Notes: generated by a model from the letters alone, not told the origin. DNA of 64,000 nucleotides from Leptospira dzoumogneensis (GCF_004770895.1 NZ_RQHS01000010.1:1-64000), one strand, 5' to 3'. Positions 27,377 through 37,249 are shown, counted from the first letter of the stretch. A program made the numbers and translations.

Positions 27377-28475
27377 ATACTTCGATTATAATGCAACCCA
27401 TCCTCCTATTCCAGGTTTATTGACTAAGATCTTAGAAGAATATGAGGAAGACTTTTTTAATCCATCCGGTCCTACTCGATTTTCATTAGCAAGACAAGGC
27501 AAGATCGAAGAATCTAGAAAAGTTTTAGCAAAACTCACAGGAAAAGATCCTAAAGGATTCGTATTCGTATCTTCCGGAACGGAAGCGGATTATTCTCTCA
27601 TATACTTTGCAAAACAATTTATCAAAACGACGGCCTATCTATCTCCCTTTGAACACGCCGCAATGTATTCCTCTTTTAGAAGTTTAGGAATTCCTTATAA
27701 AGTTTTAAACACCGATAAATCAGGACTCGTTTCGGTTTCCGAATTAGGATCTTATCTGAAGAATGAGCCGGGTCCTGTGTTTGTATTACACGCGGGAAAT
27801 GAAACAGGTGTGATCCAACCCATCCAAGAATTAGCGGAAATTTCCACGAAATACGGAATGCCTTTTTATTCGGATCTGATCCAATCATTCTCCAAAATTC
27901 CGGTGCCATTCTCCGTTCTGAACGGATTTACATTCTCAGGGCATAAAATTGGAGGAGGATTAGGCTCTTCCGTTTTATGGTTCGATCCAAAACATCTGCC
28001 GGAAGGCGGAGTTTTCCAAGGAGGAAACCAGGAGAATGGACATAGAGCGGGTACGGAAAATTCTCCTTCTATTCTAGCCTTGGCGGAAGCTTCCAAGATC
28101 CAGTTTGCAGAAATGGAGAATAAGAACAAAAAACTGGAATATTATAGAAACAAGATAGAATCCAAGCTCAAAAGTTTAGGTGCAGAGATTGTAGCCGAAA
28201 ATTCGCCTAGACTATTTTCCACTACGTTTGCTCTACTTCCTTTGGATGATCTTGACTTTTTTATGATGGGAATGGAGGAGAAAGGATTTGCGGTCTCTAC
28301 CGGATCTTCTTGCAAATCCAGATCCAGAGAAGCAGCACCTTCTCTACTTGCGATGGGTTATACAAATGAAGAAGCGCTCAGGGCGATCCGCATCTCCACA
28401 GGCTTGTATACAACGGAAGAAGAGGTGGATTCACTCTTAGTTGCACTGGAAGAAACAATTCTTTCCATTAGATAA
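27363..28475 (+). CDS. Cysteine desulfurase family (NifS/IscS-like)
   Basis: A 370-residue PLP enzyme. The Schiff-base lysine is K195 in FSGHKIGGG, with H98, N146, D171 and Q174 in the expected positions, and the catalytic Cys C317 in the STGSSCKSRS loop. It removes sulfur from cysteine for iron-sulfur cluster or thio-modification assembly. There is no iscU, sufE or mnmA beside it, so its client is unclear. The start overlaps the unknown anchored protein by 14 bases, an unexpected operon partner. Confidence 0.9.
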   Translation: MKRIKYFDYNATHPPIPGLLTKILEEYEEDFFNPSGPTRFSLARQGKIEESRKVLAKLTGKDPKGFVFVSSGTEADYSLIYFAKQFIKTTAYLSPFEHAAMYSSFRSLGIPYKVLNTDKSGLVSVSELGSYLKNEPGPVFVLHAGNETGVIQPIQELAEISTKYGMPFYSDLIQSFSKIPVPFSVLNGFTFSGHKIGGGLGSSVLWFDPKHLPEGGVFQGGNQENGHRAGTENSPSILALAEASKIQFAEMENKNKKLEYYRNKIESKLKSLGAEIVAENSPRLFSTTFALLPLDDLDFFMMGMEEKGFAVSTGSSCKSRSREAAPSLLAMGYTNEEALRAIRISTGLYTTEEEVDSLLVALEETILSIR

Positions 28476-28512
28476 TAATCCGTCTTAAAGACCAAAGGTC
28501 GCGTCAAAGGAT

Positions 28513-29661
28513 TTATTTTCCTATCGTAGATGCCATCTCTTCCGCATATCTGTCAGTCATCCCGGCCACATAATCGCATACACATCTTTCTAAACCTTCT
28601 TTTTGGATCCTTCTCTTGTAAGTTTCCGGAATAGAATCAGGCTGTTTTCTGAAATGGAAAAATAATGTTTCTATAATATCTCTTCCTCTGTCGCTTGTAA
28701 CTACAACGGAGGGATGCCTGTACAATGTTTTGTACAGAAATGATTTTAATTCTCGCACCTTCTCCCCATACCCAGGATCATAGGTTGCGATCCTTTTTCC
28801 TTCTTGGAAGGCAAGATTCAGATCGGAGCGATTTGAAATTTTCCATTCGGAAATCCTGGATTCGATTGTGCGGATCATATTAGAGACCATACTGTTTGTA
28901 AGCTCTCGGATCACAGTTCTTACAAAAACTTTTCCATCCAGCTTTGGGAACTTACCTTTTACCGTTTCAGAAGTTTCTGCCCAAAGAGAAAGTGAGTTCA
29001 GATCTTCCGCTTTTAGATAACCCATCTCCAGACCGTCATCTATATCATGGCTCGTATAAGCGATCTCGTCCGCTACATCCGCACATTGTGCTTCTAAACT
29101 TGGGCCCTCGTTCTTTCTTTCCCTTCCTAATAGGGAGCCGTCATATTCTCCCCCATGTTTCATCATTCCTTTTAAGGTTTCTTTGGAAAGATTCAGTCCA
29201 GGAAATTCCGGATAACGTGTTTCAAGTATCGTAACGATCCGAACCGATTGTTTATTATGTTCGAATCCGCCGAATTCTCCCATCAAATCGGAAAGCATAT
29301 CCTGGCCTGCATGTCCGAAAGGTGTATGCCCTAGATCATGAGCTAGTGCGATCGTTTCCGCAAGTAATGAGTTGAGTCCTAATGCAGAAGCGATCGTCCT
29401 AGAAATTCCTGCAACTTCCAGAGTATGAGTGAGACGATTGCGATAATTCTCACCAACCGAATAAACGAACACTTGGGTTTTATATTGTAATCTTTTGAAT
29501 GCGCTAGAGTGAACTACCCTATCTCTATCTCTTTGGAATGGGATACGGTACGGGTGTTCTTCTTCCTTATATTCTCTTCCTCCGGTTTCGTCCTGCAAAA
29601 CTGCATAGCCCGCTAAAAGAGAATTTTCGGCTTGGATGATTTGGTTTCTGTCTTTTTGCAC
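28513..29661 (-). CDS. dgt: dGTP triphosphohydrolase-like HD-domain protein
   Basis: A 382-residue HD-domain protein. The sequence has RDRDRVVHSSAFKRLQYKTQ, then the HD motif ALAHDLGHTPFGHAG and the second half with DIADEIAYTSHD-like residues (ADVADEIAYTSHD). This is the pattern of the deoxyguanosinetriphosphate triphosphohydrolase type 2 family, which controls dNTP levels. Start codon is GTG. It is convergent with the cysteine desulfurase gene and divergent from the DedA gene. Confidence 0.9.
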   Translation of the reverse strand: MQKDRNQIIQAENSLLAGYAVLQDETGGREYKEEEHPYRIPFQRDRDRVVHSSAFKRLQYKTQVFVYSVGENYRNRLTHTLEVAGISRTIASALGLNSLLAETIALAHDLGHTPFGHAGQDMLSDLMGEFGGFEHNKQSVRIVTILETRYPEFPGLNLSKETLKGMMKHGGEYDGSLLGRERKNEGPSLEAQCADVADEIAYTSHDIDDGLEMGYLKAEDLNSLSLWAETSETVKGKFPKLDGKVFVRTVIRELTNSMVSNMIRTIESRISEWKISNRSDLNLAFQEGKRIATYDPGYGEKVRELKSFLYKTLYRHPSVVVTSDRGRDIIETLFFHFRKQPDSIPETYKRRIQKEGLERCVCDYVAGMTDRYAEEMASTIGK

Positions 29662-29783
29662 CTGAAACCAATTTGAGACTTAAAAAGATCGAAAGCAAGC
29701 CAAACAAATCTAGTTTTTCGATTCCCATTTACCCGGGAAAAGTTTCACTGGTGGAATTCTAGTCGGAACAGATAGAAACATTC

Positions 29784-30413
29784 ATGGATCTAGTTAATAT
29801 CCCGGATTTAGTCAATTTTTTTTCCCGCTTTGGAAATGAGTTCTCTTACCTAGCAGTTTTCTCCACTCTTATTCTCTGCGGTTTCGGTCTTCCAATTCCT
29901 GAAGATATCTCGCTGGTTTCCGGCGGAGTTTTGGCAGGTTTAGGATACGCAAACGAACATGTAATGTTTGGAGTAGGAATGGCCGGAGTTCTTGTAGGAG
30001 ACGGTTCCGTATTTTTACTAGGAAGAGTTTTCGGGGAGAAGGTATTACAAATTCCTTTCATCGCCAAGTTTTTGACCCCGGAAAGATTTTCCAAAGTGCA
30101 GGAAAAGTTTTCTAAGTACGGGAACTGGGTAGTATTCATGGCGAGGTTTATGCCTGGCCTAAGGATGCCTATTTATCTAACGGCTGGGACTTCCGATCGG
30201 ATCTCATTCTTTAGATTTTTGTTCTTGGATATGTTTGCTGCCGCGATCTCTGTTCCGATCTGGGTTTACCTAGGCCATTATGGTGCAAAAAATTTGGACC
30301 TATTAAGCACCTTGGTCCGCCAAGGGCAAATTACAATCTTTGCATTATTAGGAATTCTTGTATTAGGCCTAGTTCTATATTTTACGATCAAAAAGAAACG
30401 TTCCGGGAAATAA
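29784..30413 (+). CDS. DedA/SNARE-associated family membrane protein
   Basis: A 209-residue multi-span protein. The family features are FGLPIPEDISLV near the N-terminus and the FMARFMPGLRMPIYLTAG segment with its arginines, then a further TM pair and a C-terminal basic tail. DedA proteins are implicated in recycling of polyprenyl phosphate and other lipids across the inner membrane and in proton homeostasis. It is followed after 47 bases by an HNH gene on the same strand. Confidence 0.9.
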   Translation: MDLVNIPDLVNFFSRFGNEFSYLAVFSTLILCGFGLPIPEDISLVSGGVLAGLGYANEHVMFGVGMAGVLVGDGSVFLLGRVFGEKVLQIPFIAKFLTPERFSKVQEKFSKYGNWVVFMARFMPGLRMPIYLTAGTSDRISFFRFLFLDMFAAAISVPIWVYLGHYGAKNLDLLSTLVRQGQITIFALLGILVLGLVLYFTIKKKRSGK

Positions 30414-30460
30414 TACTTTTACTCGACATAATTTTGTGAATCTATACAGTTTGGTTAGAT

Positions 30461-31012
30461 ATGGATGTTCTAACCCAACCTGTGTTGGTGCTGAACGCGA
30501 CCTATGTCCCGGTTGCGATCCGAACCGTTAAAGACGCCGTTATCCTTCTCATCCTCAGAAAAGCAGAACTCATTAAAGACGAAAAAGGCCTATTTATCAG
30601 GTCTGAAAAACTGAAACTTTCCACTCCCAGGATCATACTACTCACAGACTATTATAAGGTCCCCAAACGTAAGCATAAACTCTCTAGAGAAAACATATTC
30701 CTAAGAGACGATCATGAATGTGTGTACTGCAAACGCAAACTACCTTCTTCCAAACTTACCTTGGATCATGTGATCCCTAAAAGTCGTTGGGAAGAGATCC
30801 CTCGGGAAAAAAAACCGAAGGACTATCATACCTGGGAAAATTTAGTCACTGCCTGCAGGGACTGTAATACCAAAAAAGGAAACAAACTTCTTCAAGAACT
30901 CAAGTGGGAGATCCCTGAAAATCGGTCGACAAACAAGAGACGTTTTCCACAATTTTCAGTATCCACCCAATTGGTCGAAAAATTCGGCTGGGCGGACTAT
31001 ATACGCAGCTAA
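30461..31012 (+). CDS. HNH endonuclease family protein
   Basis: A 183-residue protein with an HNH fold: the first zinc pair C87/C90, catalytic D102-H103, N127 and second zinc pair C132/C135. The N-terminal 70 residues (TQPVLVLNATYVPVAI) are typical of a widespread chromosomal HNH family in many bacteria whose function is not established. It probably nicks or binds nucleic acid. The next gene starts directly after its stop codon, so the two are co-transcribed. Confidence 0.88.
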   Translation: MDVLTQPVLVLNATYVPVAIRTVKDAVILLILRKAELIKDEKGLFIRSEKLKLSTPRIILLTDYYKVPKRKHKLSRENIFLRDDHECVYCKRKLPSSKLTLDHVIPKSRWEEIPREKKPKDYHTWENLVTACRDCNTKKGNKLLQELKWEIPENRSTNKRRFPQFSVSTQLVEKFGWADYIRS

Positions 31013-31528
31013 ATGAATCTTTTTTTATCCAGAAGAATGTACACATTCTTCTCCATCTTATTCCTAATTCTTTCCTTATCCTCTTGTTATAATTATTCCA
31101 CGAATCGGATCGTAACTACTCCACCTACTTTAGTAGGGATCACTTTAATCGGCACAGGAGTATATGAACTCAGACTGAGGGCCGGAAATCCGGAAGCATT
31201 TTTCAGCGGGTACACTTTATATACAGGAAGTACTGCGGACGCATCCAGGAACCCCGCCGATTTTTCTTCCGGAAAAGCATGCGAACTACCTTTAAATATG
31301 CTTCCGAACCAACCGAAAGAATATTCTATAGAAGTAAATCCAACAGCCGGCCCGCTTGCAGTTCCAGGTGCTGGAGAAAATACGAACAGAGTATGTAAGA
31401 TCGTCGCTACTTTGAATTCGGGAGATTACGTAACTCTTAGATCTTCCGTGATCTCTTTCGATCTGAATAGTGGAACAAAAGATATTTATGTATTCTCTAT
31501 GCCTTCGAATACATTACAAGTTCCTTAA
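31013..31528 (+). CDS. Lipoprotein, function unknown
   Basis: A 171-residue putative lipoprotein with a signal sequence and relaxed lipobox LSLSSC at residues 20-25 and a beta-rich mature part. An alternative start eight codons later (MYTFFSILFL) would give a more usual signal length. The ATG immediately follows the HNH stop codon. It overlaps the convergent J-domain gene by four bases. Not recognised beyond being a spirochaetal-type lipoprotein. Confidence 0.65.
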   Translation: MNLFLSRRMYTFFSILFLILSLSSCYNYSTNRIVTTPPTLVGITLIGTGVYELRLRAGNPEAFFSGYTLYTGSTADASRNPADFSSGKACELPLNMLPNQPKEYSIEVNPTAGPLAVPGAGENTNRVCKIVATLNSGDYVTLRSSVISFDLNSGTKDIYVFSMPSNTLQVP

Positions 31529-32007
31529 TCTTTAAACCATACGCTTATCTTCTTAAGAGTAGTTTCAGTATCTTCTTTCCAGATACTCTTCGGGAATTTT
31601 TCTAAAAACTCCTCTAATCCATTTTTAGCGGTTTCTAATTCTTGCCTTAAACGTAGAAGCGCAGGATTATCTTCCTTCTTCAAATATACAGGATTTCCGT
31701 CTGTGAACTGAAAATATTTTTCGATCGCTTGGGCAGCTTTCTGTTTTGCCGATTTATAAAATTGGAATCCTTCCGGATCTTCTTTAGAATTTTCTAAAAT
31801 TGCAAAAGGATCGTTTTGGAGAGAAGAAAGAAGAACATCCCTAAGCTGGACTAATTCCTTAAATAGAATATCCGTCTCATATTCTCCAGAGTCAGGATGA
31901 TACTTACGAGAGAGTTCCCGGAATCTGCTCCGTACTAGATTTGCGTCGAATTTTTTGGGGAGTCCGTAAAAGTCCAGGGCACGGCTCAGCAGGTCCCCGT
32001 CTTCCAA
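31525..32007 (-). CDS. J-domain protein in flagellar chaperone cluster
   Basis: A 160-residue protein whose N-terminal 65 residues form a J domain with the invariant HPD in KYHPDSG; the rest is helical with no zinc finger or client-binding region of DnaJ. Start is TTG, inside the coding end of the previous gene with AGGAAAT upstream. It overlaps the coiled-coil gene by 22 bases, which follows fliS by eight bases, so the three are one operon. A co-chaperone role with DnaK in flagellar protein handling is an inference from context. Confidence 0.75.
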   Translation of the reverse strand: MEDGDLLSRALDFYGLPKKFDANLVRSRFRELSRKYHPDSGEYETDILFKELVQLRDVLLSSLQNDPFAILENSKEDPEGFQFYKSAKQKAAQAIEKYFQFTDGNPVYLKKEDNPALLRLRQELETAKNGLEEFLEKFPKSIWKEDTETTLKKISVWFKD

Positions 32008-32420
32008 CCTAATTTCCTATGAGCTAGGAATTTTTTGAGTTGGATCTTGGATTGAACCATATTCAACTCTTTGCGATATTCCTGCAGAATGATCTCCATC
32101 TTTTCCCCTACTTGGGAATTCAAATCCCTGGACTCCTCCAATTTTTGGAAGATCGTATCGGAGAGTCGAATAATTTCTAAGGTTTGAGGAGAAGATTCTT
32201 CTAATTGTTCGATCTTGCGGTCCAGTCGTTTCATCTTTTCGACTAGGTCTGCATTTTGGAGTTCTAGCTTGGCAGTACCTTCTCCGTCCCCAAAACCCAA
32301 AATTTCCAATTGGCGTTTTTGGAGTTGGATCAGTTTGTCCAAAAAGGAAATTTTCTCCTCATAGTAAGAGGAAAGTTTTTCTTCCCTGGAATTTAGATTT
32401 TTAGTTCCCCTACCCGCCAT
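31986..32420 (-). CDS. Coiled-coil protein beside fliS, FliT/FlgN-like candidate
   Basis: A 144-residue protein that is almost entirely helical and coiled-coil, with heptads through residues 12-125 (EEKISFLDKLIQLQKRQLEIL). The size, helical nature and position directly after fliS are those of flagellar export chaperones FliT or FlgN, but the sequence is too divergent for me to assign. Eight bases separate it from fliS and 22 bases overlap with the J-domain gene. Confidence 0.55.
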   Translation of the reverse strand: MAGRGTKNLNSREEKLSSYYEEKISFLDKLIQLQKRQLEILGFGDGEGTAKLELQNADLVEKMKRLDRKIEQLEESSPQTLEIIRLSDTIFQKLEESRDLNSQVGEKMEIILQEYRKELNMVQSKIQLKKFLAHRKLGWKTGTC

Positions 32421-32428
32421 TGGTGATC

Positions 32429-32881
32429 TTAACCTTGGAGAGAGAGTCCGGTTCTTTGAGAACCGGCGGAAGGCATAGGGACCACGGAAGAAGTTTTTTC
32501 CTTCTTCTCAATTTCTTCCCAAGCAAGTTTTAGATCTTCCAGATATTTGATGATTTCGGAAAGGATCTCGCTGTCTTTCTTCATGTTCGCTTCTAATAAG
32601 CGCTTTTTAATATAAACATAAATACCAAGAAGATTATTTGCGACCTCTCCACCGTTCTCCATGTTCAGAGCGAGCATCAGTTCAGTCACAATCTCTTGGG
32701 CTTTTAGGATATTATTATTCACCACGTCGTACTTGCGGGGTGTATTATTCTCGATGGCAACGTTCAGGAAGCGAATTGCCCCTTCATATAACATCACGAT
32801 AAGCCGGCCCTGACTCACAGTAGAAATTTCATTGGATTTATACTGTTCGACGGACGCCGTCGATTTTCTAGCAAGTGACAT
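32429..32881 (-). CDS. fliS: Flagellar export chaperone FliS
   Basis: A 150-residue protein of the FliS family: N-terminal YKSNEISTVSQGRLIVMLYEGAIRFL, then the helical bundle with GEVANNLLGIYVYIKKRLLEAN. FliS binds flagellin and keeps it unfolded before export. A strong AGGAGAG site precedes the ATG. It is the first gene of a three-gene operon with a coiled-coil and a J-domain protein, and is divergent from purN. Confidence 0.92.
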   Translation of the reverse strand: MSLARKSTASVEQYKSNEISTVSQGRLIVMLYEGAIRFLNVAIENNTPRKYDVVNNNILKAQEIVTELMLALNMENGGEVANNLLGIYVYIKKRLLEANMKKDSEILSEIIKYLEDLKLAWEEIEKKEKTSSVVPMPSAGSQRTGLSLQG

Positions 32882-32955
32882 GTGTCTCTCCTGAAATACT
32901 TTTCGACAAAATTCCGGACCGCCTTAACGTGGACTGGTAATTCTTAGCGTATCGG

Positions 32956-33594
32956 ATGCGAAAATTCTTGGCAAGTCTGATTCCCAAACCCAGAAAAAAG
33001 CTTGTATTTTTGGCCTCCGGGCGGGGGAGCAACCTAGAAGCTGTCCTTCAGGTGATCCAAAAGGGAAAAATTCCCGGAAATCCTGCATTTTTAGTCACTG
33101 ACAACCCGGAAGCACCTTCTATCCAGATCGCTGCCCGCCATAATGTCCCGGCCAAGATCTTAGACTTCAAATCTTATTCCAAAAAGGAAGAATATCATCT
33201 GGATCTTCTCCGCACCTTGGAAGAAATTTCTCCGGATCTGATCGTGGCCTGCGGGTACATGAGAATTTTAAAACCGGATATCATTCGGCTCTACCGAAAT
33301 AGGATCATCAATATACATCCTTCTCTTCTTCCCTCCTTTACCGGTCTACATGCTCAGAAGCAAGCATTCGATTATGGAGTGAAAATTGCGGGCTGCACCG
33401 CTCATTTTGTGGACGAAGGTGTGGATTCCGGTCCTATCATTTTGCAGGGAGTTGTTAAAATCGAGGAAGGAATGACCGAAAGAGAATTGACTCTTGCCAT
33501 TCTCAAAGAGGAACATAAAATCCTGCCCCTCGCGGTTAAACATTTCTGCGAAGATCGGCTCCTCATTAAAGACAGGAAGGTCTCAATCCTCTAG
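32956..33594 (+). CDS. purN: Phosphoribosylglycinamide formyltransferase
   Basis: A 212-residue enzyme of de novo purine synthesis that transfers the formyl group of 10-formyl-tetrahydrofolate to GAR. The [13 protein letters not shown] phosphate loop, the [10 protein letters not shown] segment with catalytic His, and [15 protein letters not shown] with the Asp are present. The N-terminal 12 residues are extra and basic. The purH ATG follows the purN stop after one base, so translation is coupled. Confidence 0.94.
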   Translation: MRKFLASLIPKPRKKLVFLASGRGSNLEAVLQVIQKGKIPGNPAFLVTDNPEAPSIQIAARHNVPAKILDFKSYSKKEEYHLDLLRTLEEISPDLIVACGYMRILKPDIIRLYRNRIINIHPSLLPSFTGLHAQKQAFDYGVKIAGCTAHFVDEGVDSGPIILQGVVKIEEGMTERELTLAILKEEHKILPLAVKHFCEDRLLIKDRKVSIL

Positions 33595-33595
33595 C

Positions 33596-35137
33596 ATGAT
33601 CAAAATCACTCGTGCCCTTATTTCAGTCAGCGACAAAACAGGACTTATCGGATTCGCTAAGTATCTGGAATCTAAAGGAGTGGAAATCATTTCCACCGGC
33701 GGAACCCTCAAAACACTTACCGAAAACGGAATCAAAGCGATCGCAATAGACGATTATACCGGGTTTCCGGAAATTTTAGACGGAAGAGTAAAAACTCTCC
33801 ACCCTAAGGTCCACGGAGGACTTTTGGGAGTGATTTCCAAACCGGAACACAAACAGAAGATGGAAGAATTAAAAATTCCAAAGATCGATCTGGTTGTTGT
33901 GAACTTATATCCATTCGTTCAGACTGTTTCCAAACCTGGGGTTCATCTGGACGAAGCAATCGAAAATATCGATATTGGCGGACCTTCTATGATCCGCTCC
34001 GCTAGTAAGAACTACAGACATACGGTAGTGGTTACTGATCCGAACGATTATAAAACTGTAGAAGAATCCATGAAAGTAAACGATGGTTCCGTGGACGCGG
34101 ACACTTCTTTCCTTTTAATGAGAAAAGCATTCTCTCATACTGCAATGTATGATACCGCGATCTCTTCTTGGTTCAATAAGCTCGCCGGGGAGAAGTTCCC
34201 GGACATTCTAAATCTTTCCTTTACCAAAAAACAAAAGCTCAGATACGGAGAAAACCCTCACCAGGGCGCCGCTTTCTACGAGCCTTTGTTTACCAAGAGC
34301 GAGTTCTCTCCTCTACAAGGAAAAGAATTATCTTTTAATAATATGTTGGATTTTGATGCGGCATTCCATATCTCCGCACTTCTTCCCGATAATACAGTAT
34401 GTATCATCAAACATTTGAACCCTTGCGGGATCGCTTATGCGGATGATACATTAGAAGCTTTCCGTTTGGCAAAAAGAACGGATCCTATTTCCGCATTCGG
34501 TGGGATCATAGGTATCAAGGGCACAGTCACTGGAGAACTCGCTGTTCTAATCGGAGAAACTTTCGTGGAAGGTGTGATCGCCCAGAAATTCGAACCTGCA
34601 GCTCTAGAATATTTCTCTAAAAAACCGAATGTTCGTCTGATTGAGATCGCGGATTTCCAAGAAGCATTGGATGAAATGGATTTGAGACCGATCCATCATG
34701 GAATTCTTCTGCAAGACAGAGACTATGCAACCATCACAGAAAAAGATCTGAAGATCGTTTCTAAAAAACAACCTACCGAGGAAGATATCAGAGGATTGAT
34801 GTTCGCTTGGTCTACCGTTAAATTTATCAAGTCAAACGCGATCGTTTATACGGAAGAGAACGCAACCTTAGGGATAGGTGCAGGACAAATGTCCAGAGTG
34901 GATTCGGTTCAACTAGGTGCGACCAAGGCTCTAAACGTTGGACTTTCTGTTGTAGGTTCTTATGTAGCGAGTGATGCATTCTTCCCATTCAGAGACGGGA
35001 TTGATGCGATCGCAAAAGTAGGAGCAAAAGCGATCATCCAACCCGGAGGTTCCATCCGGGACGAAGAAGTGATCAAGGCGGCTGACGAGCATGGACTGAT
35101 CATGGTGTTCACCGGCATGAGGCATTTTAGGCATTAA
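33596..35137 (+). CDS. purH: Bifunctional AICAR transformylase / IMP cyclohydrolase
   Basis: A 513-residue bifunctional enzyme doing the last two steps of IMP synthesis. The ATG at 33596 is chosen because [17 protein letters not shown] is the usual N-terminus; a longer frame upstream overlaps purN. The MGS-like cyclohydrolase domain covers about 1-200, and the transformylase domain has [10 protein letters not shown] and a C-terminal [10 protein letters not shown] and PGGSIRDEE. Coupled to purN, and followed after one base by a membrane protein gene. Confidence 0.95.
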   Translation: MIKITRALISVSDKTGLIGFAKYLESKGVEIISTGGTLKTLTENGIKAIAIDDYTGFPEILDGRVKTLHPKVHGGLLGVISKPEHKQKMEELKIPKIDLVVVNLYPFVQTVSKPGVHLDEAIENIDIGGPSMIRSASKNYRHTVVVTDPNDYKTVEESMKVNDGSVDADTSFLLMRKAFSHTAMYDTAISSWFNKLAGEKFPDILNLSFTKKQKLRYGENPHQGAAFYEPLFTKSEFSPLQGKELSFNNMLDFDAAFHISALLPDNTVCIIKHLNPCGIAYADDTLEAFRLAKRTDPISAFGGIIGIKGTVTGELAVLIGETFVEGVIAQKFEPAALEYFSKKPNVRLIEIADFQEALDEMDLRPIHHGILLQDRDYATITEKDLKIVSKKQPTEEDIRGLMFAWSTVKFIKSNAIVYTEENATLGIGAGQMSRVDSVQLGATKALNVGLSVVGSYVASDAFFPFRDGIDAIAKVGAKAIIQPGGSIRDEEVIKAADEHGLIMVFTGMRHFRH

Positions 35138-35138
35138 G

Positions 35139-35771
35139 ATGGAATTCTTTCTCTACCTGATCTATTTAGTTATCACGTTAGTGGTTGTTTCTTTAGGGGA
35201 CTATTATTTCGGACTTATCTACCTGAGCGGAAAAGATACTTTCGAAAAACAGGAACTGACCGATTGGGCGAGAATTATTCCTTCTAAGATCGTTTCTATT
35301 TTTGAATCCGCGGGAAGTCTTCAATACGGACTTCTCGCATTCGGACTCTCCGCATTCTTCGCGTATGTCTGGACTTTGACCGGAGGACTGATCGGTTCTC
35401 CTCATTATACTGATTCTTTTGGAAATTATTTCTTTCTATCCTTTTTAATGCCTGTGCTTATGCTCGCATTTTACTCTTTTATCTCTTCCGAAGTTTTAAG
35501 AGCAGCCAGGATCTCCCGCAATAGCGGATCCTTTTTAGCAAGACTACTCAACCAAGAGATCCCGTTACTTTCCGGGATATTTATCTCAGTGATCGCCTCC
35601 AATCTGGCGGTTTACGGCCTCTACCATGAGATTTCCTTTTTATTCGTTCTGCCGAATGTACTGATCCTAATGGTTCTTCTTATCTTAAGATGGAACGGAA
35701 AAGTCAGATTCGGGGGAATTCGTGTGGACAGAGAGGAAGAAGATGTAGAGGATTTGGGGGAAGATCCCTAA
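35139..35771 (+). CDS. Membrane protein, function unknown
   Basis: A 210-residue protein with about five membrane spans (residues 2-28, 66-85, 98-120, 145-165, 168-190) and an acidic C-terminal tail (REEEDVEDLGED). The ATG begins one base after the purH stop, so it is in the purine operon transcriptionally, although a role in purine metabolism is not implied. Not recognised. Confidence 0.6.
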   Translation: MEFFLYLIYLVITLVVVSLGDYYFGLIYLSGKDTFEKQELTDWARIIPSKIVSIFESAGSLQYGLLAFGLSAFFAYVWTLTGGLIGSPHYTDSFGNYFFLSFLMPVLMLAFYSFISSEVLRAARISRNSGSFLARLLNQEIPLLSGIFISVIASNLAVYGLYHEISFLFVLPNVLILMVLLILRWNGKVRFGGIRVDREEEDVEDLGEDP

Positions 35772-35806
35772 TTCTTGTTCGGTTTTCTGCCGATAGTTTA
35801 AGAAGT

Positions 35807-36517
35807 ATGAAAGGGCAATCCATCTTCCTGTTCTTATTCTCCCTACTCCTCCCTTGGAGTTCCGTATTTTCTCAATTTCCGGGAGATAATTCCAGAAATA
35901 ACGGATCCAAACCTACCTTAGACGGATTTGCAGAAGTCTCCTGGGAAGCATCTTATGCCCAAGTCAGAGACAAATTTTTATCCTTAGCTTCTAATCCTCA
36001 AAGTGATGAAAAAATAGAAGTAGTACATGAAGATAAGGAGAAGTCCCTTCTTGTAAGAAGAAATGGGATCTTCTACCTATACCGTTTTTATTCCACTCCT
36101 AAATTGGTTCTGGATTCCCGTCCTAAAGATAAGAACCAACCTCGCCCGGAAAAAGAAACTTCTCCGGAGGAAGACGAACATCTGGAGCCGGGTAAATTAT
36201 TCTCTGTCGGAGTTTCTTTCCGTTATCTTCCGGGTAAAGAGGTTCAGTCCAAGCTCGAGAATAAATACGGAAAACCTAAAAAAGAGACCCTGGATGATAA
36301 GAAGATCGGCGGGGCTGTGATTTGGGAATTGACCGACGAAAGACAGGCGCCTCCAGCAGGTGGATTCATTGTCCAATGGAAGGAAGCTTATAAAAAACAA
36401 CCTTTTACCAGAAGAGTGGATTATTTCAGCTCCAAGGTAAAGGCCCAGATCGAAAAAGAATACAAAGAGTTCTTCTCTGCGGAAGAAATCAAAACTTTAA
36501 GAGATCTGATCCCGTAA
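35807..36517 (+). CDS. Secreted protein of unknown function
   Basis: A 236-residue protein when started at the ATG at 35807, which gives a clean signal peptide (MKGQSIFLFLFSLLLPW, cleavage near residue 22). A longer upstream frame overlaps the previous gene and has no family support. The mature protein begins with a low-complexity region and contains a strand-helix pattern with a charged insert (residues about 105-135). No conserved motif is recognisable. Confidence 0.6.
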   Translation: MKGQSIFLFLFSLLLPWSSVFSQFPGDNSRNNGSKPTLDGFAEVSWEASYAQVRDKFLSLASNPQSDEKIEVVHEDKEKSLLVRRNGIFYLYRFYSTPKLVLDSRPKDKNQPRPEKETSPEEDEHLEPGKLFSVGVSFRYLPGKEVQSKLENKYGKPKKETLDDKKIGGAVIWELTDERQAPPAGGFIVQWKEAYKKQPFTRRVDYFSSKVKAQIEKEYKEFFSAEEIKTLRDLIP

Positions 36518-36586
36518 GAAATCCTTGACCGAGGGCCCCTAAGGCCGCCACTATCCAGAGAGATTCAAAATCTTTCGGAGCATTAC

Positions 36587-37231
36587 GTGGAATTATATTT
36601 AGATACAGCCAATGTGGACGAGATCAAAGAGATCGCGTCCTACGGTCTTTTGGACGGAGTTACTACAAACCCGTCTCTCATCGCAAAGTCGGGTCGCAGC
36701 TTTAAAGAAGTGATCAAAGAGATCTGTGCGATCGTACCCGGTCCAGTAAGCGCAGAAGTGCTCGCAACCAAACACGAGGACATGCTAAAGGAAGCCGACG
36801 AACTAGTAAAGATCGCTCCGAACGTAGTCATCAAGGTTCCTTTAATTCCGGAAGGATTAAAAACCGTAGTAAAATTGACTGAGAAAGGAATTCCTACAAA
36901 CGTAACTCTTTGTTTTTCCGCACCTCAGGCGCTTCTTGCAGCAAAAGCGGGAGCTACTTATATTTCTCCATTTATCGGTCGTGTAGATGATACTTCTTGG
37001 GACGGAATGGAATTGATCTCCGAGATCAGAGAGATCTATGATAATTACGGTTACGAAACTAAGATCTTAGCCGCTTCTATCAGAGGACCGATCCACTTGA
37101 AAGAGTCCGCTCTTAGAGGAGCCGATTGTGCTACTATGCCGATCTCTGCTTACCAGCAGTTATTCAAACACCCACTCACCGATATCGGGTTGGAAAAATT
37201 CTTAGAAGACGCTAAGAAGCTTAAATGGTAA
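36587..37231 (+). CDS. Transaldolase-like / fructose-6-phosphate aldolase
   Basis: A 214-residue TIM-barrel enzyme of the TalC/FSA subgroup. It begins [13 protein letters not shown], and the Schiff-base lysine is K83 in VVIKVP, with GVTTNPSL and GRVDD segments in place. Such proteins act as small transaldolases or fructose-6-phosphate aldolases in pentose-phosphate flux. Start is GTG with GGAG nearby upstream. It is 69 bases beyond the secreted-protein gene, probably with its own promoter. Confidence 0.9.
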   Translation: MELYLDTANVDEIKEIASYGLLDGVTTNPSLIAKSGRSFKEVIKEICAIVPGPVSAEVLATKHEDMLKEADELVKIAPNVVIKVPLIPEGLKTVVKLTEKGIPTNVTLCFSAPQALLAAKAGATYISPFIGRVDDTSWDGMELISEIREIYDNYGYETKILAASIRGPIHLKESALRGADCATMPISAYQQLFKHPLTDIGLEKFLEDAKKLKW

Positions 37232-37249
37232 TTATTTAGCTCATTTTCT

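Noticed and set aside
31013..31528. HNH gene plus adjacent lipoprotein gene considered as a toxin-immunity or defence pair
   Set aside because: The HNH protein belongs to a widespread chromosomal family without toxin delivery domain and the lipoprotein is not immunity-like.
36525..36570. TTGACC-TATCC as a sigma-70 promoter of the transaldolase-like gene
   Set aside because: The spacing of about 21 bases is too long and the -10 match is weak.
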